Below are positions 36,227-45,188 of a stretch of 64,000 bases of DNA, in pieces. A program made the translations under genes and the position numbers. The stretch comes from Leeuwenhoekiella palythoae (lineage in GTDB: Bacteria; Bacteroidota; Bacteroidia; Flavobacteriales; Flavobacteriaceae): the NCBI RefSeq assembly GCF_900130045.1, contig NZ_FQXT01000001.1, forward strand, positions 372,001-436,000, read 5' to 3'. The first letter of the stretch is position 1; every line of letters begins with the position of its first letter. A model generated the notes under the pieces. The model searched no databases and was not told the origin of the DNA. It saw nothing but the letters and a program-made list of their open reading frames with translations.

Positions 36227-38383
36227 TTACTTGGCTTTTCCTGCTAAATCAATTAAAAAGGCGTAATCTTTTGCGGTTTCTTTTAAGGCCTCAAAACGTC
36301 CCGAAGCCCCGCCGTGACCCGCATCCATATTGGTTTCAAAGTAAATTTTAGTATCTGCAATATTCTTATCTCGCAAGCGAGCAACCCATTTTGCAGGTTC
36401 CCAATACTGTACTTGACTGTCGTGATACCCCGTAGTTACCAGAATATTAGGGTAATTTTGCACCTTTACCTGATCATAAGGAGAATACGATTTCATATAC
36501 TCATAATATATCTTCTCATTAGGATTTCCCCACTCATCATATTCTGAAGTCGTAAGCGGGATAGAGTCATCTAACATCGTGGTGACTACATCTACAAAAG
36601 GTACGGCTGCAATCACACCATTATATAATTCTGGCGCCAAGTTTAAAATGACTCCCATAAGTAAGCCTCCGGCAGAACCTCCATAAGCATACAGATTTCC
36701 CGCATTAGTATAACCTTCGAAAATTAAATATTTAGAGCACGCGATAAAATCGGTAAAGGTGTTACGCTTTTTAAGCAGTTTCCCATCTTCATACCAGTTT
36801 CTGCCCAAATACTCGCTCCCACGTATGTGCGCTATAGCAAACACAAAACCATGGTCAAGCAAGCTTAATCTTGAAGTAGAAAACGACGGATCTGAGGTAA
36901 TCCCATAACTACCATAAGCGTATTGAAGCAATGGGTGACTTCCGTCTAAGGTGATTCCTCTTTTGTAAACAATAGAGATGGGTACTTTGACTCCGTCGTC
37001 AGCGGTTGCCCAAAGTCGTTTAGACTCATAATTGTTCTTATCAAAAGTTCCGCCTAATACTTCAACTTCCTTTAAGATCTCCTTTTCTTTTGTGATCATA
37101 TTGAAAGCGATCACAGATGGTGGCGTATCAAGTGAATTGAATCCATAGCGCAGATACTGTGTATCAAAGTCAGGATTAATTCCTATGTACGCTGTGTAGG
37201 TTTCACTATCAAAAGGAAGATAATAATCTGCTGTACCGTCCCAACGCTTAATATTGATTTTATTCAATCCTTCATTACGCTCTTCGACAACTAGAAAGTC
37301 TTCAAAAATCTCCACGTCTTCCAGCAACGTGTCTTCGCGATGCGCGATCACGTCTACCCAGTGCTCTTTTGAAGTTTGACTAACCGGAGTTTTCATCAGC
37401 TTAAAGTTGGTCGCCTCGTCCTTATTAGTAACCAGATAAAAATGCTCTTTAAAATGCGAAACGCTGTATTCTAATCCGCGTGTTCGTTCTTGCAACATCT
37501 TGAATTCAAAATCAGGTCCTTTAGCTTCGGTAAAACGATATTCGGTGGTAAGCGTGCTCGACGAACCAATAAAAATGTAGTCTCTTGATTTGGTCTTAAA
37601 AACCCCTACATCAAAAGTTTCATCCTCTTCCTCAAAAACCAAAACATCGGTATCAGGGTTAGTACCTAAAACGTGTTTATAGATTTGGCTGCTGCGCAAC
37701 GTCTGTGGATCCTTTCGCGTATAAAAAATAGTTTTATTATCTCCTGCCCAAATCGCTCTACCTGTGGTGTTTTCAATCTTAGTATCGTAGACTTCGCCGG
37801 TCAATAGATTTTTAAATTGTAAAACATATTGTCTGCGACTTACGGTATCGATTCCAAAAACAGCGATCTCATTATTTTCAGAAACCGAATAACCTGCCTG
37901 CTTAAAATAACTGTGCCCTTCGGCCATCACGTTATTATCAAACATGACCTCTTCGGGAGCAGACATCTCTTCCTTTTTTCTGCAATACAGCGGGTAGTTT
38001 TTTCCGGTCTCAAATCTGGTGTAATACCAATATCCATTGTATTTATAAGGCACACTAGAATCATCTTCTTTAATGCGCGCCTTCATCTCCTCAAACAACT
38101 GTTGCTGCAAAGGCTTTGTGTGTGCCGTCATCTGCTCGTAGTACGCATTTTCTGCTTCGAGATACGCGATCACATCAGGATGATCACGCTCATTCATCCA
38201 GTAATATTCATCAATACGAATATCTCCGTGCTTTTCTAATTCGTGCGGTATTTGCTTGGCATCCGGTGGCAAAACCGATGCATTTAGGGCTTCTAATTCA
38301 TTTTTCATACAGAACGCAAAAATAGCAGTAATCGCTACAATCACCGAGATTTTTTTAAATTTCTTAAGCTCGATTATGCACAC
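36227..38383 (-). CDS. ptrB: Oligopeptidase B (S9A family)
   Basis: 718 residues: an N-terminal propeller starting near RIDEYYWMNERDHPDV, then an alpha/beta-hydrolase domain with the nucleophile in YGGSAGGLLMG (about residue 570), the Asp in TTGYHDSQVQYWEP and the His in MDAGHGGASGR. Cleaves oligopeptides after basic residues. The annotated start gives a hydrophobic N terminus (IVAITAIFAFC), which could be a membrane/SPII signal, though the lipobox is poor; starting at Met26 would give a cytosolic protein. Upstream of the capA-like gene by 85 nt, with no functional link evident. Confidence 0.92.
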   Translation of the reverse strand: MCIIELKKFKKISVIVAITAIFAFCMKNELEALNASVLPPDAKQIPHELEKHGDIRIDEYYWMNERDHPDVIAYLEAENAYYEQMTAHTKPLQQQLFEEMKARIKEDDSSVPYKYNGYWYYTRFETGKNYPLYCRKKEEMSAPEEVMFDNNVMAEGHSYFKQAGYSVSENNEIAVFGIDTVSRRQYVLQFKNLLTGEVYDTKIENTTGRAIWAGDNKTIFYTRKDPQTLRSSQIYKHVLGTNPDTDVLVFEEEDETFDVGVFKTKSRDYIFIGSSSTLTTEYRFTEAKGPDFEFKMLQERTRGLEYSVSHFKEHFYLVTNKDEATNFKLMKTPVSQTSKEHWVDVIAHREDTLLEDVEIFEDFLVVEERNEGLNKINIKRWDGTADYYLPFDSETYTAYIGINPDFDTQYLRYGFNSLDTPPSVIAFNMITKEKEILKEVEVLGGTFDKNNYESKRLWATADDGVKVPISIVYKRGITLDGSHPLLQYAYGSYGITSDPSFSTSRLSLLDHGFVFAIAHIRGSEYLGRNWYEDGKLLKKRNTFTDFIACSKYLIFEGYTNAGNLYAYGGSAGGLLMGVILNLAPELYNGVIAAVPFVDVVTTMLDDSIPLTTSEYDEWGNPNEKIYYEYMKSYSPYDQVKVQNYPNILVTTGYHDSQVQYWEPAKWVARLRDKNIADTKIYFETNMDAGHGGASGRFEALKETAKDYAFLIDLAGKAK

Positions 38384-38391
38384 TAAATTTG
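38384..38391 (+). promoter_or_regulatory. Candidate -7 box for ybaB
   Basis: TAAATTTG is a perfect TAnnTTTG match 30 nt before the ybaB ATG. It directly abuts the first codon of the divergent oligopeptidase gene. No clear -33 element is present. Confidence 0.4.
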
Positions 38392-38421
38392 CAGCATAAC
38401 TATTAATTAAAAATTGAAACT

Positions 38422-38745
38422 ATGTTTGGAGATATGATGGGAATGATGGGCAAGATCAAAGAAGCTCAGCAAAAAGCCGAAGACACAAAAAAACGCCTAG
38501 AAAACGTTTATATCGATGAGAAAAGCAGCGACGGACTCATAGAAGTTACTGTGAGCGTTGCAGGACACGTCAAGAAAGTAGATTTTAAAGATGAACTACT
38601 TGAAGACAAAGAACAATTAGAAGATTATTTGATTCTCACTTTAAATAAAGCACTCTCAAGAGCTAAAACAACCTACGACCAAGAACTAGCTGCGGTCGCA
38701 AAAGAAGGCATGCCGGATATTCCCGGACTTGATATGTTTAAATAG
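38422..38745 (+). CDS. YbaB/EbfC nucleoid-associated protein
   Basis: 107 residues, the normal length of YbaB/EbfC. Starts [21 protein letters not shown], typical of the family, with the central [14 protein letters not shown] beta-strands and a helical C terminus ending [10 protein letters not shown]. It binds DNA as a dimer and compacts the nucleoid. In most bacteria it sits by dnaX-recR; here it is separated from recR (6833). The next gene starts 9 nt downstream, so the two are likely co-transcribed. Confidence 0.95.
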   Translation: MFGDMMGMMGKIKEAQQKAEDTKKRLENVYIDEKSSDGLIEVTVSVAGHVKKVDFKDELLEDKEQLEDYLILTLNKALSRAKTTYDQELAAVAKEGMPDIPGLDMFK

Positions 38746-38754
38746 GGTTTCAGT

Positions 38755-39060
38755 TTGCTACAAACGCTTGTACATTATAGCTTACATTTTATAGTACCCG
38801 GGTTGATCGCCCGGGTATTTTTTCCTGAGTATTGGGTTAAGGCCTGGCTAATTATGATCGCCACTATGCTTGTAGATCTTGATCATTTGCTGGCCAGCCC
38901 TATATTTGACCCCAATAGATGTAGCATCAATTTTCACCCGCTTCACTCCTTCTGGGCCATCGCCGGCTATTGTATTTTATTCTTTATTCCTAAATTTAGA
39001 GTGATTGCCGTGGGACTATTGTTCCATATGCTTACTGATTTTCAAGACTGTCTTTGGTAA
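38755..39060 (+). CDS. Small membrane protein, DUF6122-like
   Basis: 101 residues with three or four hydrophobic helices and several His/Asp residues within or next to them (HYSLHFIVPG, MLVDLDHLLASP, FHPLHSF, HMLTDFQDCLW), resembling the metal-dependent hydrolase-like DUF6122 and YdjM membrane families. The start is TTG at 38755-38757; no ATG is available before residue 33, and the TTG start keeps the expected LQTLVHYSLHF N terminus. Lies 9 nt after ybaB and 9 nt before the VOC gene. Function unknown. Confidence 0.72.
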   Translation: MLQTLVHYSLHFIVPGLIARVFFPEYWVKAWLIMIATMLVDLDHLLASPIFDPNRCSINFHPLHSFWAIAGYCILFFIPKFRVIAVGLLFHMLTDFQDCLW

Positions 39061-39069
39061 TTTTATTAT

Positions 39070-39453
39070 ATGCTTCAACACATTCATCATATCGCAATTA
39101 TTTGCTCAGATTATGCAAAATCTAAAGCTTTTTACACTGAAGTTTTAGGGATGCAAATCCTTAAAGAAACCTATCGCGAAGAACGAAAATCATACAAACT
39201 TGACCTTGCCTTAAATGGCAATTATTGCGTAGAACTCTTCTCGTTCCCCGACGCGCCCAACAGGGTTTCACGTCCCGAAGCACAAGGCTTACGCCATCTT
39301 GCGTTTTCGGTAAAAGATATTGAAGTTGCCATTAAGGAACTCCAATCAAAAGGTGTGACCACCGAAGCCATTCGCATTGACGAAATTACCGGAAAGCGTT
39401 TTACTTTTTTTGAAGATCCAGATCAATTACCCTTAGAACTCTATGAGGTTTAA
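39070..39453 (+). CDS. VOC-superfamily (glyoxalase/bleomycin-resistance) protein, YaeR/GloA2-like
   Basis: 127 residues with two beta-alpha-beta-beta-beta units. Metal ligands expected of glyoxalase-like members are present: His7 (HHIAIICSD), Glu55 (CVELFSFP), His76 (GLRHLAFSV) and Glu123 (PLELYEV). It resembles YaeR of Enterobacteriaceae, whose substrate is unsettled. Cytoplasmic. The downstream GH5 gene begins 11 nt inside its 3' end, giving translational coupling. Confidence 0.88.
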   Translation: MLQHIHHIAIICSDYAKSKAFYTEVLGMQILKETYREERKSYKLDLALNGNYCVELFSFPDAPNRVSRPEAQGLRHLAFSVKDIEVAIKELQSKGVTTEAIRIDEITGKRFTFFEDPDQLPLELYEV

Positions 39454-40468
39454 ATGCATATCACAAGTTACAAAACTGGCACTTCTATTCTATTTCTGTT
39501 TGAGCTGCAGTTCAGAGGAAAATGAATCATTGAGTAGTCGAAATAGTATCTACACAACCGATGGATCTCAAATTTTAAAAGATGGCAATGCGATAGACCA
39601 AAACGGCGTTAATGCTCTAAATACTTTTGGCATTGATAATTCTTCCTTAATGCAGGATTGGAACATAAAGATCGTTAGGGAGTTTATTGGCAATTTAAGA
39701 GAACAGCCTATTACAGGAAATGCGGTCCGAGATTCAAAAAATCAATGGCTTCACTCACTTCAGCAAATTGTAGAGATGCACAGACAACAAGGTAGAGTTA
39801 CCATTCTTTGTCCGTTTGGTTGGGTTGATACTAACGGAAATCAACAACTTTTAACCGGTTTGAATCCGTCTGAACAGCTATTTTTTGAGGCGTATAAAGA
39901 ACGTATGCAGGCTATCGCAAATCAATTTAAAGGGCAGAGTGATGTATGGCTTGAACTATGGAATGAACCGTATGCCTTTGATGACAGCAATGGGTATACT
40001 CACGAAATGTGGCTAAAGGATCAGTTAGAAATGATTCAAAATCTTAGAGAAACCGGTTTTGATAATATTATTCTCGTTCCCGGAAATGGGCAAGGCCAGT
40101 CTGAAGATGCCATTCTTGTTTATGGCGATCAAATTACAACAGCTTACGATAATATCGTATTTGACCTGCACGCTTACGAAAATTGGCTTATCAACGGCAA
40201 TGAAACAACAATTCAAAACCGATTTACAAAACTGAAAAACGCCAACTTCCCAATAATCTTCGGAGAAATTGGCGTCATAAATACCAGTGGCTTAATGCAA
40301 GTACAAGATTTTCTAAAAGTCGCTAATCGAGCTAAAATTCCCACCTTAGGCTGGCTTTGGAAAAAAGATCAAAATGATCAAAATGCCCTAATGGATGGTC
40401 AAGGCAATCCTAACGATCTAAATAATAATTCTTGGGGAACTACATTTTTCAATTTCCTCACTGATTAA
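39443..40468 (+). CDS. Glycoside hydrolase family 5 lipoprotein (endoglucanase/mannanase-like)
   Basis: 341 residues with an SPII signal ([11 protein letters not shown], Cys22 likely). The TIM-barrel shows acid/base Glu175 in [10 protein letters not shown] and nucleophile Glu275 in [18 protein letters not shown] supplies the conserved His-Tyr pair. GH5 subfamily, and so cellulose versus mannan specificity, cannot be decided. Anchored at the cell surface or periplasm. Overlaps the VOC gene by 11 nt, and its stop codon overlaps the stop of the convergent LLM gene. Confidence 0.87.
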   Translation: MRFKCISQVTKLALLFYFCLSCSSEENESLSSRNSIYTTDGSQILKDGNAIDQNGVNALNTFGIDNSSLMQDWNIKIVREFIGNLREQPITGNAVRDSKNQWLHSLQQIVEMHRQQGRVTILCPFGWVDTNGNQQLLTGLNPSEQLFFEAYKERMQAIANQFKGQSDVWLELWNEPYAFDDSNGYTHEMWLKDQLEMIQNLRETGFDNIILVPGNGQGQSEDAILVYGDQITTAYDNIVFDLHAYENWLINGNETTIQNRFTKLKNANFPIIFGEIGVINTSGLMQVQDFLKVANRAKIPTLGWLWKKDQNDQNALMDGQGNPNDLNNNSWGTTFFNFLTD

Positions 40469-41496
40469 ACCGCCACCTCTAAAGCGTCAAAAACTTCACT
40501 TACCAATTGGTATGATTTTAAACGCGCTGCTTGATCATAGATATTTGCGATCACAATAATCTCGTTAACGCGCGTCTCTTCAACAAAAGTTTGCAATCCC
40601 TGAGCGATCGTTTCTTTAGAACCTATAAAGCTATAAAACATCATTTTTTCGATCTGCATACGCTCCATTGTAGACCACTCGCCTTCCATCGATTTAACCG
40701 GCGGTGGTAAAGGTTTTCTTGTATTCCTGATGACGCCAAGCATAAACTTCTTAGCGCTGGTTGCTAAATATTCTGCCTCTTCATCAGTGTCAGCAGCTAT
40801 AATATTCAAGCAAGCCATCGTATAAGGTTTTTCTAACTGAGCAGAAGGCTTAAAGTGCTGGTGGTATAGACGTAACGCATCGTGCAGATGCGTGGGTGCA
40901 AAATGACTTGCAAACGCGTAAGGCAGTCCTTTTTTACCCGCTAGCTGAGCGCTAAAAGTGCTTGAACCCAACAAATACAAGGGAATATCAAGTCCTTCTC
41001 CCGGAGTTGCTCTCACAGGTGCGGTACTGTTCTCCTCAGAAAGATACATTTGCAATTCGTCAATATTATTCGGGAAATCTTGAACCGTTTCCTGCTGATA
41101 TCGTCTTAATGCCATTGCCGTTCTCTGATCGGTGCCAGGAGCGCGACCCAGCCCCAGATCAATACGGTTGGGATGAATACTGGCAAGCGTACCAAATTGT
41201 TCTGCAACCACTAAGGGCGCGTGGTTAGGTAGCATCACTCCGCCTGATCCCACGCGAATGCTTTGTGTATTTTGGGCTACTTGATTTATTAAAATCACCG
41301 GAGACGAACTAGCCAGACTCTCCATATTATGATGTTCAGAAATCCAAAACCGTTGGTATCCATAACGCTCGGCATGCTGCGCTAGGTCAACGCTTCGGTC
41401 TATCGCCTCTTTTGTAGAAATTCCTTCAACAATAGGAACTAAATCTAAAACTGAATATTTTATGGAGGATAACGTGTTATTGTTTGTACTTTTCAT
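40465..41496 (-). CDS. LLM-class flavin-dependent oxidoreductase (MsnO8/luciferase-like)
   Basis: 343 residues. [25 protein letters not shown] and [15 protein letters not shown] with [14 protein letters not shown] mark the bacterial-luciferase-like monooxygenases of the MsnO8 group, which use FMNH2 from a separate reductase. No reductase is encoded next door. Substrate unknown. Runs convergent to the GH5 gene with a 4-nt overlap of the two 3' ends. Confidence 0.93.
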   Translation of the reverse strand: MKSTNNNTLSSIKYSVLDLVPIVEGISTKEAIDRSVDLAQHAERYGYQRFWISEHHNMESLASSSPVILINQVAQNTQSIRVGSGGVMLPNHAPLVVAEQFGTLASIHPNRIDLGLGRAPGTDQRTAMALRRYQQETVQDFPNNIDELQMYLSEENSTAPVRATPGEGLDIPLYLLGSSTFSAQLAGKKGLPYAFASHFAPTHLHDALRLYHQHFKPSAQLEKPYTMACLNIIAADTDEEAEYLATSAKKFMLGVIRNTRKPLPPPVKSMEGEWSTMERMQIEKMMFYSFIGSKETIAQGLQTFVEETRVNEIIVIANIYDQAARLKSYQLVSEVFDALEVAV

Positions 41497-41585
41497 AAAA
41501 ATATAGTCTGTTTTAGAGCGTTTTCCTTACGGAAGAACCTCAACGACCAGGCTTCTGATTCAATCTAATTCGTATTCAATACTTT

Positions 41586-42026
41586 ATGAAAAAATATATC
41601 GCAGTAGTTTGTATTCTACTCCTAACTATAAGCTGTAAACAAACACCAAAAGAAACCGAAGAAACTGATTTTCCCATTAGTGTAGGGTGCTACGGCTACA
41701 CGCAAAACGGTTCTACAATTACCTTTCAGGTTACGCGGGTTGACCCTATGGTTCAAGGCACATTGATTTATAATTGGGCAGAAAAAGACCGTAACTCGGG
41801 TAGCTTCAGCGGAAGCATTGATGATAATATCATTTTGGGCACATACACCTTTATATCTGAAGGCGTTGAAAGTACGCGCCAAGTGGCTTTCAAAATATCT
41901 GGAGACCAACTTATTGAAGGGTTTGGCGAAGTGACTTCTTCCGGAAAGATGGTCGCTTTTAAAAATGCTTCTGCCCTGAATTTTGACGGTTCTGTGACCT
42001 TAACAAAAGATCAATGTGCTAATTAA
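41586..42026 (+). CDS. Small lipoprotein of unknown function
   Basis: 146 residues with a clear SPII signal (CILLLTISCKQTP, Cys17). The mature part is beta-rich (GCYGYTQNGSTITFQV, GTLIYNWAEKDRNSGSFSG, FGEVTSSGKM) and resembles small META-like or lipocalin-like Bacteroidota lipoproteins. It is monocistronic between the divergent LLM gene and the LacI-family gene. No function can be proposed. Confidence 0.7.
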   Translation: MKKYIAVVCILLLTISCKQTPKETEETDFPISVGCYGYTQNGSTITFQVTRVDPMVQGTLIYNWAEKDRNSGSFSGSIDDNIILGTYTFISEGVESTRQVAFKISGDQLIEGFGEVTSSGKMVAFKNASALNFDGSVTLTKDQCAN

Positions 42027-42052
42027 ATTGCAATCCTATTTGATTTATCCTG

Positions 42053-42070
42053 CAAGTAAAGTCTTACTTG
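42053..42070. promoter_or_regulatory. Inverted repeat upstream of the LacI-type gene
   Basis: CAAGTAA-AGTC-TTACTTG, perfect 7-bp arms with a 4-nt centre, 27 nt after the lipoprotein stop. Lacking a T-run, it reads more like a protein-binding site than a terminator, though that is uncertain. Confidence 0.35.
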
Positions 42071-42171
42071 ACTAAACGGAGCCAAACATAAATACTTGTA
42101 AAAATTTACTTATTTTACATTTATCTCAAAAACACTCTTGATTTTTCAATCAATCGTTTTAGTTAATGCAT

Positions 42172-42179
42172 TATTTTTG
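42172..42179 (+). promoter_or_regulatory. Candidate -7 box for the LacI-family gene
   Basis: TATTTTTG matches TAnnTTTG perfectly, 70 nt before the ATG at 42250. There is no TTTG at the expected -33 spacing. Confidence 0.35.
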
Positions 42180-42249
42180 AAGAAATCTCAGATTTTACAG
42201 ATACTTAACCGATAATCAATTATTAGAAAAAATTACCCGCCCAAATTCC

Positions 42250-43278
42250 ATGAAGAAAAAAAGACCTTCTCTCAAAGATATTGCAGAGGTTTTGAATGTT
42301 TCTACCACAACCGTCTCTTTTGTTTTAAATGGTAAAGGAAAAGAGAAAAAGATCTCTGACGAACTCATAGCTAAAGTTGAAGCATACCTCAAAGAAATTA
42401 ACTATAAACCCAACCTAGTTGCCCGTAGCCTACGCACGGGAAGCACACGCATTCTCGTGTTTATGGTTGAAGATATTAGCAATCATTTTTTCTCAAAAGT
42501 AGGCCGACTCATCGAAGATATCTCCTATAAAAATGATTACCGCGTGCTCTTTTGTAGTACCGAAAACGACCTCAAACGCACACAAGATCTTATTCAGGTT
42601 TTTCATGAACGTCAAGTAGATGGCTTCATTATCGTTCCTCCTCCGGGTATTCAAGAAGACATTGAGAATCTGATAGAAAGTGAAATGCCTGTTATTCTTT
42701 TTGACCGTAAAATCCCTGAAATTGACTGCGACTACGTCATTATCAATAATTTTGAAGGCGCTAAAAATTCTTCGGAACACCTTATTGATTCAGGCTTTAA
42801 GAATATCGCATTTATCACCATTGATCTCGATCAGGTGCAAATGCACGACAGAGAAGCGGGCTATATTGCTGCTATGAACGAGGCCGGACTTACGCCTAAC
42901 ATTCTAAAACTTCCTTATAATACTTCGACTGTGGGCTCTTCTCGCGAAACCATGAAGGAGTTTATCAATAACAGTAAAGATCTGGATGCCATATTTTTTG
43001 CAACCAACTATCTTTCGCAAAGCGGATTAAAAGGTATTCATCAAATTGACACCCAACTTATAGATAAGCTAGGTATCGTAAGTTTTGATGATAGCGGATT
43101 TTTTGAGATGTATTCTCCTACCATAAGCGCTTTTGCGCAACCGGTAGAAGATATGGCAGAAAACCTGATGCGTATTATGTTTCAAAAACTGAAAAATAAA
43201 GGAAACGCAAAACCCGAACAACTTGTGTTAGAAGGAACACTCGTAAAAAGAGAATCTTCCAAAGCTAAAGTCGTTTAA
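42250..43278 (+). CDS. LacI-family transcriptional regulator
   Basis: 342 residues. The helix-turn-helix and hinge (SLKDIAEVLNVSTTTVSFVL, INYKPNLVARSLRTG) occupy residues 5-60; the rest is a periplasmic-binding-protein-like sugar sensor (FMVEDISNHFFSK, DGFIIVPPPG, FDDSGFFEMYSPTISAFAQP). A DNA-binding repressor responsive to a sugar or uronate. The GH28 gene follows 208 nt downstream on the same strand, with a CG-centred palindrome in its leader, so regulation of pectin utilisation is the natural guess. Confidence 0.93.
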   Translation: MKKKRPSLKDIAEVLNVSTTTVSFVLNGKGKEKKISDELIAKVEAYLKEINYKPNLVARSLRTGSTRILVFMVEDISNHFFSKVGRLIEDISYKNDYRVLFCSTENDLKRTQDLIQVFHERQVDGFIIVPPPGIQEDIENLIESEMPVILFDRKIPEIDCDYVIINNFEGAKNSSEHLIDSGFKNIAFITIDLDQVQMHDREAGYIAAMNEAGLTPNILKLPYNTSTVGSSRETMKEFINNSKDLDAIFFATNYLSQSGLKGIHQIDTQLIDKLGIVSFDDSGFFEMYSPTISAFAQPVEDMAENLMRIMFQKLKNKGNAKPEQLVLEGTLVKRESSKAKVV

Positions 43279-43434
43279 GTACGGGGCATTTACTTTTATT
43301 ATCAAACTCGCTAGAAGCAAGCTCAACGCCCGTTCCTTGTGGCTCAACTAGTGATTTCTGAACGAATTTTGTTTCATTAGATTATGTGAAGACGCGTTAA
43401 AAATTAGCGGCATTGCAGGATACCGCAGGATTAC

Positions 43435-43446
43435 TATATCGATATA
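43435..43446. promoter_or_regulatory. CG-centred palindrome, candidate LacI-family operator
   Basis: TATATCGATATA is a perfect 12-nt palindrome with the central CpG typical of LacI/GalR operators, 40 nt before the GH28 ATG. A -7-like TACTTTTA follows at 43453-43460. Assignment rests on position and shape only. Confidence 0.4.
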
Positions 43447-43486
43447 TATAAATACTTTTAAAGTGCCAAAATCGAAAATTCAGTAA

Positions 43487-44797
43487 ATGAAATCTATACT
43501 TAGCTCTTTAATTCTTATTTCTATTGTATTAGTGTCCAACCCGGCGAAGGCTCAGGATCTTTTTCCTGACGGTACACCAATTCCGGAATGGTTTAGAGAT
43601 ACGACTCCAACTGATATAAGTGCTCTTGGTAAGCAATACACTATAACTGATTATGGAGTTTCTCGAGACAGCAGCCTTGTACAAACTAGAGCCATCCAGG
43701 CCGTAATAGATACTGCATTTGTGAATGGTGGCGGGGTCATTATAATTCCAAAAGGAACTTTTTTAAGTGGTGCTTTGTTTTTCAAACAGGGTACCCATCT
43801 GTATCTGGAACAAGACGGAGTTCTTAAAGGTAGCGATGACATCAGCGACTTCCCTGTACTTATGACCCGCATTGAAGGCGAAAGCGTAGATTATTTTCCG
43901 GCATTGGTCAATGCAGACGGAATCGATGGGTTTACGATTTCCGGGAAAGGAACCCTTGACGGTAACGGCCTGCGCTATTGGAAAGCCTTTTGGTTACGAA
44001 GAGCGTGGAATCCAGACTGCACCAACAAGGATGAAATGCGACCACGTCTGGTGTATATTTCTAATTGTAAAAACGTACAGATTTCTGATATCAAACTGAA
44101 AAACTCTCCCTTTTGGACCACGCATTATTACAAAAGTGAATATATAAAACTTCTAAACCTGCACATCACTTCCCCAAAAGAGCCTGTAAAGGCTCCCAGT
44201 ACCGATGCTGTGGATATTGATGCCTGCCAGAATATGCTGATCAAAAACTGCTATATGGCTGTAAATGACGATGCAGTGGCTTTAAAAGGTGGAAAAGGAC
44301 CACACGCCGATGAAGATCCTAACAATGGCGAGAATAGAAATATCATCATCGAAGACAACACATATGGTTTTTGTCACAGCGCCCTAACCTGCGGAAGCGA
44401 ATCTATACACAATTATAATATTATTTTTCGCCGAAGCACTGTAGATACGGCACACCGCATTTTTTGGTTAAAAATGCGTCCGGATACTCCACAGCATTAT
44501 GAATACATCACTATCGAAGATATTAAAGGAAGCGTAAGAAGTATGGTACTCATCAAACCTTGGACGCAATTTTTCAATTTAAAGGGCGAAAAGGATATGA
44601 TCACTTCTGTGGCTAATAATATTACAATGAAAAATATAAAACTCAATTGTGAGATGGGTTTTAATATAGAAGCTTCAGATCAATATGAACTTTCAAAATT
44701 CACGTTTGAAAACATCAAACTTAATACGCAAAATGCAATGCTAGATAATACCGAAAGCATTAACCAACTCACCTTAGAAAAGGTAGAAGTAAAGTGA
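43487..44797 (+). CDS. Secreted glycoside hydrolase family 28 (polygalacturonase-like)
   Basis: 436 residues with a Sec signal to about AKAQ (residue 23). The right-handed beta-helix shows diverged GH28 motifs: STDAVDID (for NTDGxD), VNDDAVALKGG, GFCHSALTCGSES (for GHGxSxGS) and FWLKMRP (for RIK). Catalytic Asp residues and the His/Lys are retained. It would hydrolyse pectin backbone (polygalacturonan or rhamnogalacturonan) at the surface or in the periplasm. Downstream of a LacI-type regulator. No SusCD or other pectin enzymes in this window. Confidence 0.9.
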   Translation: MKSILSSLILISIVLVSNPAKAQDLFPDGTPIPEWFRDTTPTDISALGKQYTITDYGVSRDSSLVQTRAIQAVIDTAFVNGGGVIIIPKGTFLSGALFFKQGTHLYLEQDGVLKGSDDISDFPVLMTRIEGESVDYFPALVNADGIDGFTISGKGTLDGNGLRYWKAFWLRRAWNPDCTNKDEMRPRLVYISNCKNVQISDIKLKNSPFWTTHYYKSEYIKLLNLHITSPKEPVKAPSTDAVDIDACQNMLIKNCYMAVNDDAVALKGGKGPHADEDPNNGENRNIIIEDNTYGFCHSALTCGSESIHNYNIIFRRSTVDTAHRIFWLKMRPDTPQHYEYITIEDIKGSVRSMVLIKPWTQFFNLKGEKDMITSVANNITMKNIKLNCEMGFNIEASDQYELSKFTFENIKLNTQNAMLDNTESINQLTLEKVEVK

Positions 44798-44798
44798 A

Positions 44799-45185
44799 TT
44801 AACTAAAATTGCCGATCATTTGATCTAAGGTAGAAATTTTAGGCTTATTCAAAGGTTTTTCAATATAACCTTGTACCAGATCATAGTCCTTAGCTTTACT
44901 TTTATCTACAGCGTCAATAGAGGAAGTTACCAATATAACCGAAAAGCGATCCTTATTTTTAAACTGGTACAAACGTTCAAGAAAATCCCAACCATTTAAT
45001 ACAGGCATATTGATATCTAAGTAAATAATGTATTTGCTAGAATTGGGACTGTCAGCAATACATTTTAGCGCATCGCCGGCACAGGTATAAAAACGCGGTT
45101 CAATATTATGAACGGTTTTCAACAAATACTTATGAATCAAGCAAATGGTTTTATCGTCGTCAACTATGAGTACTTCTCCCTGCAT
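44799..45185 (-). CDS. Single-domain response regulator (CheY-like)
   Basis: 128 residues, receiver domain only. Acidic pocket Asp10/Asp11 (VLIVDDDKTI), phospho-acceptor Asp57 (IIYLDINMPVLNGW), the Thr/Ser switch in ILVTSSID and Lys in YIEKPLNKP. No output domain, so it must act by protein contact. Lies 3 nt downstream of the PAS sensor gene, forming a two-gene unit. Confidence 0.93.
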   Translation of the reverse strand: MQGEVLIVDDDKTICLIHKYLLKTVHNIEPRFYTCAGDALKCIADSPNSSKYIIYLDINMPVLNGWDFLERLYQFKNKDRFSVILVTSSIDAVDKSKAKDYDLVQGYIEKPLNKPKISTLDQMIGNFS

Positions 45186-45188
45186 ACG

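Noticed and set aside
36227-38383. Oligopeptidase B as a lipoprotein
   Set aside because: The cysteine in IFAFC is preceded by Phe, which does not meet the lipobox rule; location left undecided.
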